Source: DASQJJ01 sp964598355 (GTDB lineage: Bacteria; Patescibacteriota; Microgenomatia; Levybacterales; UBA12049). Taken from it: a DNA stretch of 9,963 nt. The stretch lies in contig CAZRBN010000052.1 of NCBI GenBank assembly GCA_964598355.1, positions 1 to 9,963 on the forward strand, written 5' to 3'. The translations under genes and the position numbers were made by a program. Of the stretch, positions 4,521-9,963 are shown in pieces. Positions within the stretch are counted from its first letter, which is position 1. Each line of letters starts with the position of its first letter. The notes beneath the pieces were generated by a model. The model saw only the letters and a program-made list of their open reading frames with translations, was not told where the DNA came from and ran no database searches.

Positions 4521-6296
4521 GTGTTACGGTTTATTAAATTTTTTATTCTTTTAATTCCTTTACCTATATTTATTTTCATTGAATTTTTCCATCCTATCTC
4601 ATCTGCTGCGGTAGATTTGGGTTACTATTTAAAAATAGGAGAAGTTATTCTAAAAACAAAAACAGTTCCGAACATAAATCTATTTTCTTACACATTTCCC
4701 CATTACCCATTCATTAACCCAAATTGGTTATCCGAAGTTATTTTTTATCTTATATCAATTTCTTTTGGTTTCTCTGGGCTTATGGTTATATCAACGATCG
4801 TTGTAATAGTAGCACTTATGATTCCAATCATCTACGCTTTAAAATATAAAAAAGTTAATAGTATTGCTGATATTTACATCACTTTTCTTCTCCTAGCTGT
4901 TCTTCTTACCACAAGACTTAACGTGAAACCTGAAATGTTTAGCTATCTCTTTACCTCTCTTTTTATTGCTATTCTTTATCTGTACAAAAGCACTAGAACT
5001 AAATGGATTTATCTTTTACCATTTTTGGAATTACTATGGGTGAATATGCACATTTATTTTATTATTGGGCCTGTTGTTGTGTTCTTTTTTCTTTTAGACA
5101 GCTTCTTTAAAAGATTAAAGGAAACCGGAAATGGCAGTAAAGCAATAAATACACAAAAAACAAAATTGCTCCTAATTATTTTTATTCTCGTAGCTGGGGC
5201 AACACTTTTTAATCCATCAGGTATTAATGGTGGTCTTTATCCATTTACTTTGCAACAAAATTTAGATAGAACCATTACTGAAAATCAGAGCATATTTACA
5301 ATACAAGGAGAAGGGCTTACTCCATTTCCCATAATCCTTTTTGAAATTTCAGCAATTTTCCTTTTTTTATCACTCTATTTGAATAGGAAAAAGGCGGCTC
5401 TGGTTGATTGGCTTATTGCAATAGTATTTTTTTTATTAGCTGAAAGTATTGCCAGAAATATCGGTCTTTATGTCTACGCTGTTTTTATCCCACTCTGCAC
5501 AAACTTTTCTACTTCGTTTGAAAAATTATCTACCACCTTTTCTACAACAGCAAGAAAAATATTCTTCACAGCATTATGGATATGTATTATATTTGTTTAT
5601 ATTTTTGAGCTAAATTATGCAATTAATATATTTGGTTTTGGACTAGGCATTATGTCCAAATATGAAAATGGTGTTAATTTTTTTTTAAAGGAGAGACTCC
5701 GTGGACCAATTTTTAATAACTTCAACACGGGAGGCTACCTCGAATATAGACTATATCCTCAAGAGAAGGTATTTATAGACTCTAGAGGTGAAGCTGCCTA
5801 CCCCTTATCATTTTCAAATACAATCTATCTTTCAATGCAGAAAAACCCCCAAATATTTCAAAGCGAAGACAATATCTATCATTTTAATACCATTATCTAT
5901 GACTATAAAGGAGATCCTTTAGCCGAAAATCAATCATTTATGACTTCTATATTGAAAAACAAAAATTGGCAATTAGTTTATCTTGATGATGCCCTTATAA
6001 TACTCGTAAAAAAAAGGGTATATAATAGCGAGATAATATCAAACTTTAGTATTTCTGAGAAAACATTCAATTCAAGTCAGTATTTTGATAAAAACATTCC
6101 TTCATTGATAAATATTGGATACTTTCTTAATACAGTAGGATGGAGAAAGCCAGAAATGACAGTTGCAAATCAAATATTACGGATCGACCCTCAGAATTGC
6201 TCGGGTCTATTGTTGCTTTCTAACGGCCTGCAAAGTAATGGTCAAATTGAAACAGCTAGTATTTATTATGAGAAATTTCAACAATTATGTAATTAA
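4521..6296 (+). CDS. Polytopic GT-C-like membrane protein with C-terminal TPR-like region
   Basis: About 591 residues from GTG 4521 (595 if started at ATG 4509, which sits in the promoter -10). The N-terminal two-thirds hold roughly nine to eleven membrane helices. After the first helix comes DLGYYLKIGEVIL (from residue 32) and then NPNWLSEVIFY around Trp69. This external-loop pattern, with an acidic residue after helix 1 and a W(L/H)SE motif, is seen in GT-C-fold glycosyltransferase-like proteins. After the last helix, residues about 395-425 carry GPIFNNFNTGGYLEYRLYP followed by KVFIDSRGEAAYP, typical of a widespread uncharacterised membrane family. The last 60 residues look like a TPR-type helix pair. 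A role in transferring sugar from a lipid-linked donor is plausible but unproven. It stands alone, with no terminator seen after it. Confidence 0.7.
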   Translation: MLRFIKFFILLIPLPIFIFIEFFHPISSAAVDLGYYLKIGEVILKTKTVPNINLFSYTFPHYPFINPNWLSEVIFYLISISFGFSGLMVISTIVVIVALMIPIIYALKYKKVNSIADIYITFLLLAVLLTTRLNVKPEMFSYLFTSLFIAILYLYKSTRTKWIYLLPFLELLWVNMHIYFIIGPVVVFFFLLDSFFKRLKETGNGSKAINTQKTKLLLIIFILVAGATLFNPSGINGGLYPFTLQQNLDRTITENQSIFTIQGEGLTPFPIILFEISAIFLFLSLYLNRKKAALVDWLIAIVFFLLAESIARNIGLYVYAVFIPLCTNFSTSFEKLSTTFSTTARKIFFTALWICIIFVYIFELNYAINIFGFGLGIMSKYENGVNFFLKERLRGPIFNNFNTGGYLEYRLYPQEKVFIDSRGEAAYPLSFSNTIYLSMQKNPQIFQSEDNIYHFNTIIYDYKGDPLAENQSFMTSILKNKNWQLVYLDDALIILVKKRVYNSEIISNFSISEKTFNSSQYFDKNIPSLINIGYFLNTVGWRKPEMTVANQILRIDPQNCSGLLLLSNGLQSNGQIETASIYYEKFQQLCN

Positions 6297-6317
6297 TTTT
6301 CCATTGTTCTTACTCCA

Positions 6318-6347
6318 TTGACAAAATACCTAAATAATCGTTACCAT
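6318..6347 (+). promoter_or_regulatory. Promoter of the large secreted repeat protein, with consensus -35
   Basis: TTGACA (6318-6323) is a perfect -35. After 18 bp comes TACCAT (6342-6347), a 4-of-6 match to the -10. The start site would be near 6354-6355, giving a 3-4-base leader before ATG 6358. The -10 is embedded in a palindrome, which suggests control by a repressor. Confidence 0.5.
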
Positions 6348-6357
6348 TTAATGGTAA
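6341..6357. promoter_or_regulatory. 17-bp perfect palindrome, candidate operator
   Basis: TTACCAT-TTA-ATGGTAA has perfect 7-bp arms around a 3-base centre. It covers the predicted -10 and start site and ends directly at ATG 6358. Its size and position fit a dimeric repressor site. If part is transcribed it would be too near the 5' end to act as an RNA hairpin. Confidence 0.45.
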
Positions 6358-9300
6358 ATGAAAATTTCGTACATTTTCAAATTACTCTTGATTCCGTTTA
6401 TTGTTTCTCTCTTTGGATTTCTTTTAATCTCCCCAGCAAAAGCTTCCGCATTTATACTTTCTGGGAAAGTAACTGATAATACTGGCGCTGTTATTAGTGG
6501 AACATCAAAAATAGATGTATTTAATATAGGTACCACAACTGATGCTGTTCCACCCACAACAACTAATAGTTCGGGAAATTATTCATTCACAAATCTTTCT
6601 GGTGGAACATATGATATACAAGTTACGCCTCCTTCTGGAAGTGGTTTTGGTTCCGCTATTGCACTTGGACAAAATATAACAGGTGACACTACGCTCAATT
6701 TTGTTCTTGTTCCAATAAGCTCAACAGTTAAAGTAACAGGTCAAATAGTAGACAACGCAGGACATGGAGTACAAAATTTTTATGTTAATTTCTACAATAC
6801 TGTTAATAGCAGTTTAAGTACGAGTGTACCCACAGATACTAATGGTAATTACACTGCAAATGTTTCTACGACAGGAAGCTACAATATAAAAATTGTGCAA
6901 AATGGACTTCCAGGATGGAATTACTCTGCAAACTCATGTACTACGACATTTTCACAAGATACGATCATGAATACTATTGCTATTCCTTTTCAAACAGTAA
7001 ATGTACTTGTTCAAGATAGTACTAATACAATAGTTGCAAATACAACTGTTAATACCTCAGGTCAGGCTTCCAGTCCTATTACCGTAGCGAAGTGCTCACT
7101 TACTGCAAACAATATTACAACGTATACTCAAACAAATTTATCAGGAATTGCGCAATTTCAATTACCCACTGGGACATACAGTTTTTCAGCTGGTCCAACC
7201 GGAATTTATGGTTCCGCAACAGTTAATAATGTTTCTGTGACAAGCGGAACAAATAATGTTGTTATTATTTTACCAACAAATCTTACCGTAAGTGGTCGAA
7301 TTGTTGACAGTTCAGGTATTGGACTATCCCAAATGGGTATAGATTTCAACAATACAACTAGTAACAGTTTGAGTACTCAAACGCAGACAGACAGCAATGG
7401 ATACTATACTGCGCATGTATCTAGTACCGGTTCCTATAGCTTTAGAGTTACGGATAGTAGTCTTATCGGGTGGAGCTACGTATCACAGGACTCATGTTCA
7501 AAATCCTTTTCTCAAAATACTGTTCTTAGTGATATTGTAATTCCTTATCAAAAAGTATCGGTACTGGTGCAAAATAGCAGTAGTATTGGCATTAATAATG
7601 TAAATGTTCAAGCAAATGGTACAGCATCTAGTCCTATTGCTGTTAATGGGTGCTCACTTATTAATTCCGGTGTCATAAGTTATGCGAATACAAATTCATC
7701 AGGACTTGTTTCTCTTCACATACCAACTGGTATCTATAGTTTTTCTGCAAGTCCATCAGACACAACATACACCTCAACAAACGTTACAGGTATTGCCATT
7801 AATCCTACGTCGACATCTGTAGTTATTACACTACCTACCACAATTACTGTAAAAGGACGTGTTGTTGATGGGTTAGGTGCAGGACTATCAAATATGTATG
7901 TTTCATTTATTAACCCTACAAATACTAATTTAAACGTTTCTGTACCAACAGATAGTAATGGGTATTATACTGCGCATGTATCTTCTTCGGGAAATTATGA
8001 TTTACAAATTTCTGACAATAGCTTGCCAGGATGGCATTATGCATCTAGTTCATGTGGAGCAACATTTTCTCAGAATACGACTTTAAATGATATTGTTGTT
8101 CCATACGAAAATATTACCGTACATGTACAAAATGCAAATAATATCGCAATTCCTAACGTAAGTATTTCCGCATCTGGGAAAGGAAGCAACACAATAATTG
8201 CAGGAAGCTGCTCTCTTATCAATACTAGTGGTATTGGAACCTCTAATTTTCCAACTGATCAATCTGGAAATGCAGCTCTTCGCCTACCTCCTGGTATATA
8301 TAATTTTTATGCTTACCCAACTGGGGGACTCTATAGCCCATTTACTCTAACTAATATTTCCATTTCAACAAACCAAACAGAAATTATATCGCTACAATAC
8401 AGCCATGTCGGTCCGGTGACCACAGCAACTCTTTCTCCAGCAGCAGATAGTCAGGGAAATTATCAAAACCCAACAAAAATAACGCTTTCAGCGGTTGCAG
8501 CAAATGGATTCACGGTTGCAAACACCTATTACACGATAGATGGTAGTTCTCAGCAAACATATTCATCCACTTTTACTATCTCAGGATTTGGAAACCATAC
8601 CATTACCTACTGGTCAGTTGATAATGTAGGTGTCACTGAATCAGTAAATACAAAAACATTTTTAATCAATGCCCTCCCAATCGCAAGTGCAGGAGGTCCC
8701 TACTCCATCGCTGAAGGAGGATCCCTTCCTCTTCAAGGAAGTGCGACAGATCCAGATGGAGATACACTGACATATTCATGGGATTTCACAGGAGGAACAA
8801 ACTTCACTATTCAAGGACAAGCACCTATTTTTCAAGCTGGAAGTCTGGACGGACCATCATCTCAGCAAGTTAATCTGCAAGTGTGTGATAACCATGGAGC
8901 ATGTAGTACATCTTTCACAACAGTGAATATCTTCCCAGTAGTACCAGTATTAGGTAACATTACTGCTCCCACAACACCGGTAATTGTAAATAGCTCTATT
9001 TCTCCTTCAGTAATCTTTACAGACTCAGGTCCAGCAGATACTCACACTGCGATTTGGGATTATGGAGATGGTCAAACAGGAAATGGAACTGTGAACGAGG
9101 GAACACAAACGGTAACAGGATCTCACACATATACAAAGGCTGGTGTCTATACTCTTCAGATTACCCTTACTGACGATGATTCTCAAACTGAAACACAAAT
9201 ATTCCAATATGTCGTTGTGTATGATCCCTCAGCTGGCTTTGTCACAGGAGGAGGCAATATTAATTCCCCTGCTGGTGCAGAGCCTGTACTTCCTAATGCC

Positions 9301-9645
9301 ACTGGACCAGCAAACTTTGGAATTAGTGCAAAGTACACAAGTACCAATACTGCACCAACTGGTAATACCATGTTTACCTTTCCAAATGGTGGCTTTGACT
9401 TTACCTCAACATCCTATGACTGGTTAGTTGTCAATGGTTCCACAGCATTCCTTCATGGGAAAGGAACAATTAATGGTGCAGGAAATTATACATTCTTAGT
9501 AAGTGCACTATCTGGATCACCAGACAAATTGAGAGTAAAGATTACTGATAGTTCAAATACAGTGCTTTATGATAACCAAATGGGAGCGAGTGAAACTACA
9601 CCTCCAACTAAAGCAATATCTAATGGACAGATAAAGATACACTAA
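6358..9645 (+). CDS. Large secreted protein with three 186-residue repeats, PKD-like domains and C-terminal beta domain
   Basis: 1095 residues. A signal peptide covers residues 1-30 (hydrophobic core, end near AKASA). Residues 32-120 are a carboxypeptidase-regulatory-like beta domain (SGKVTDNTGA, SSGNYSFTNLSGGTYDIQV). Three long repeats follow at about 124-310, 311-497 and 498-682, each starting with a similar strand (VTGQIVD, VSGRIVD, VKGRVVD) and each with two cysteines 52 residues apart (194/246, 380/432, 566/618). Residues 682-770 resemble OmpL47/chitobiase-type domains (YYTIDGS, HTITYWSVDN). Two PKD-like domains follow (about 772-861, GGPYSIAEGGS and DPDGDTLTYSWDF; about 865-955, WDYGDGQTG and GSHTYTKAGVYTLQI). 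The end (959-1095) begins FVTGGGNINSPAG and contains SYDWLVVNG, a C-terminal domain known from secreted proteins. No membrane anchor or sorting signal is seen. ATG 6358 is the first start after an in-frame TAA. It is likely structural or adhesive. Confidence 0.85.
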   Translation: MKISYIFKLLLIPFIVSLFGFLLISPAKASAFILSGKVTDNTGAVISGTSKIDVFNIGTTTDAVPPTTTNSSGNYSFTNLSGGTYDIQVTPPSGSGFGSAIALGQNITGDTTLNFVLVPISSTVKVTGQIVDNAGHGVQNFYVNFYNTVNSSLSTSVPTDTNGNYTANVSTTGSYNIKIVQNGLPGWNYSANSCTTTFSQDTIMNTIAIPFQTVNVLVQDSTNTIVANTTVNTSGQASSPITVAKCSLTANNITTYTQTNLSGIAQFQLPTGTYSFSAGPTGIYGSATVNNVSVTSGTNNVVIILPTNLTVSGRIVDSSGIGLSQMGIDFNNTTSNSLSTQTQTDSNGYYTAHVSSTGSYSFRVTDSSLIGWSYVSQDSCSKSFSQNTVLSDIVIPYQKVSVLVQNSSSIGINNVNVQANGTASSPIAVNGCSLINSGVISYANTNSSGLVSLHIPTGIYSFSASPSDTTYTSTNVTGIAINPTSTSVVITLPTTITVKGRVVDGLGAGLSNMYVSFINPTNTNLNVSVPTDSNGYYTAHVSSSGNYDLQISDNSLPGWHYASSSCGATFSQNTTLNDIVVPYENITVHVQNANNIAIPNVSISASGKGSNTIIAGSCSLINTSGIGTSNFPTDQSGNAALRLPPGIYNFYAYPTGGLYSPFTLTNISISTNQTEIISLQYSHVGPVTTATLSPAADSQGNYQNPTKITLSAVAANGFTVANTYYTIDGSSQQTYSSTFTISGFGNHTITYWSVDNVGVTESVNTKTFLINALPIASAGGPYSIAEGGSLPLQGSATDPDGDTLTYSWDFTGGTNFTIQGQAPIFQAGSLDGPSSQQVNLQVCDNHGACSTSFTTVNIFPVVPVLGNITAPTTPVIVNSSISPSVIFTDSGPADTHTAIWDYGDGQTGNGTVNEGTQTVTGSHTYTKAGVYTLQITLTDDDSQTETQIFQYVVVYDPSAGFVTGGGNINSPAGAEPVLPNATGPANFGISAKYTSTNTAPTGNTMFTFPNGGFDFTSTSYDWLVVNGSTAFLHGKGTINGAGNYTFLVSALSGSPDKLRVKITDSSNTVLYDNQMGASETTPPTKAISNGQIKIH

Positions 9646-9669
9646 TACTTTTTAAATAAGAGATCTCAA

Positions 9670-9963
9670 TCAGATAACCCTATGCAATTTCAAAAAGTGA
9701 AACATTTCTCTTGCCTGATGTTTGCCCTGAATTCTTCTCATAATTTCTTTGCTGTAACAGCGCGATAGGATATTCAAACTTCCTTCCCAAAGAATTTCTT
9801 TATCCAAGGTAGCTATCTTCCTATGATGATTTCCTCTACAAAGAAAAACCTGTACTCCAATCATTTCAAGTGCTTTTATCTCACTTTCTGCCTGTTGTAC
9901 CATACTCCCATCGTGTTCCCTTGGATCGCGTGTAACTATGTATACTTTTACTCCTTTTTTTAC
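9670..9963 (-). CDS. Phospholipase-D-fold protein (HKD motif), C-terminal part only
   Basis: The frame is open through the right edge of the window, so the 5' part is missing; the ATG at 9903 is probably internal because the preceding 20 codons (KGVKVYIVTRDPREHDG) read as coding. The 97 residues contain an exact HxKx4D motif (HRKIATLD) followed by GSLN, the signature of a phospholipase-D active-site half, then SKEIMRRI. The order fits the second half of a PLD-like domain, as found in phosphodiesterases, nucleases and at the C-terminus of some helicases; the WEGSLNIL and EIMRRI wording is closest in my memory to nuclease/helicase-linked versions. It ends with TGA and is convergent with the large secreted protein gene, 24 bases away. 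No clear terminator is seen between them. PLD fold confident; substrate unknown. Confidence 0.8.
   Translation of the reverse strand, partial: VKKGVKVYIVTRDPREHDGSMVQQAESEIKALEMIGVQVFLCRGNHHRKIATLDKEILWEGSLNILSRCYSKEIMRRIQGKHQAREMFHFLKLHRVI

Noticed and set aside
5790..5805. GCTGCCTAC, complementary to the acceptor-like GTAGGCAGC of the tRNA fragment, as a distant 5' tRNA half
   Set aside because: It lies in the middle of the GT-C-like coding sequence, has no D-arm following it, and a 9-base match is expected by chance at this scale.
9025..9427. ORFs in other frames inside the large secreted protein gene
   Set aside because: They overlap well-supported PKD-like and C-terminal domains and lack start signals or domain patterns.
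6358..9645. Repeats in the large gene read as a CRISPR array or tandem DNA repeat
   Set aside because: The periodicity is at protein level over 186 residues with diverged DNA; there are no short identical repeats with unique spacers.
1..9963. UGA recoded as Gly or Trp, as in some candidate phyla
   Set aside because: No in-frame TGA occurs inside the supported genes, and the minus-strand PLD gene ends at TGA at a sensible place.

Overview
The window is AT-rich, gene-dense bacterial DNA. It carries two tRNA genes, seven protein genes (two cut by the window ends) and one possible 10-codon leader ORF. All visible stops fit the standard bacterial code (TAA, TAG, TGA), and no gene contains an internal TGA. 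Several features suggest a candidate-phyla-radiation (Patescibacteria-like) lineage: mostly leaderless genes, a free-standing LAGLIDADG-type protein, a large secreted multi-repeat protein, a GT-C-like membrane protein with a C-terminal helical repeat, and small membrane proteins without recognisable homologues. This placement is an inference from style; no marker gene here proves it.

Layout. Positions 2-754 hold the 3' part of a secreted-type phosphoesterase (acid phosphatase/phospholipase C superfamily). Positions 796-2187 encode a surface protein: signal peptide, beta-sandwich-like domain, Gly/Asn linker, fibronectin type III domain, and a three-helix C-terminal membrane module. Positions 2252-2614 encode a 120-residue two-helix membrane protein. 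Positions 2695-2898 encode a small basic protein, the only gene with a strong Shine-Dalgarno sequence; it may be coupled to a leaderless 10-codon ORF at 2666-2698. Positions 3146-3874 encode a two-motif LAGLIDADG protein that has lost both catalytic acids, followed by a terminator.

Next come tRNA-Gly(UCC) with encoded CCA, tRNA-Arg(UCU) without it, and a 15-bp inverted repeat enclosing a tRNA 3'-end-like fragment. Positions 4521-6296 encode a polytopic GT-C-like membrane protein. Positions 6358-9645 encode a 1095-residue secreted protein with three 186-residue repeats, an OmpL47/chitobiase-like domain, two PKD-like domains and a C-terminal beta domain. The right end holds the 3' part of a phospholipase-D-fold gene on the minus strand, convergent with the large gene.

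Most genes seem to be separate transcription units with a sigma-70-type promoter placed so that transcription would begin at or next to the start codon. The clearest are 2252 and 2666, with 4521, 3146, 796 and 6358 weaker. The large secreted protein also has a perfect 17-bp palindrome over its -10 and start region, a candidate operator. The shared theme is cell envelope and surface, interrupted by the LAGLIDADG/tRNA region. I see no CRISPR array, insertion sequence, rRNA or complete defence system.
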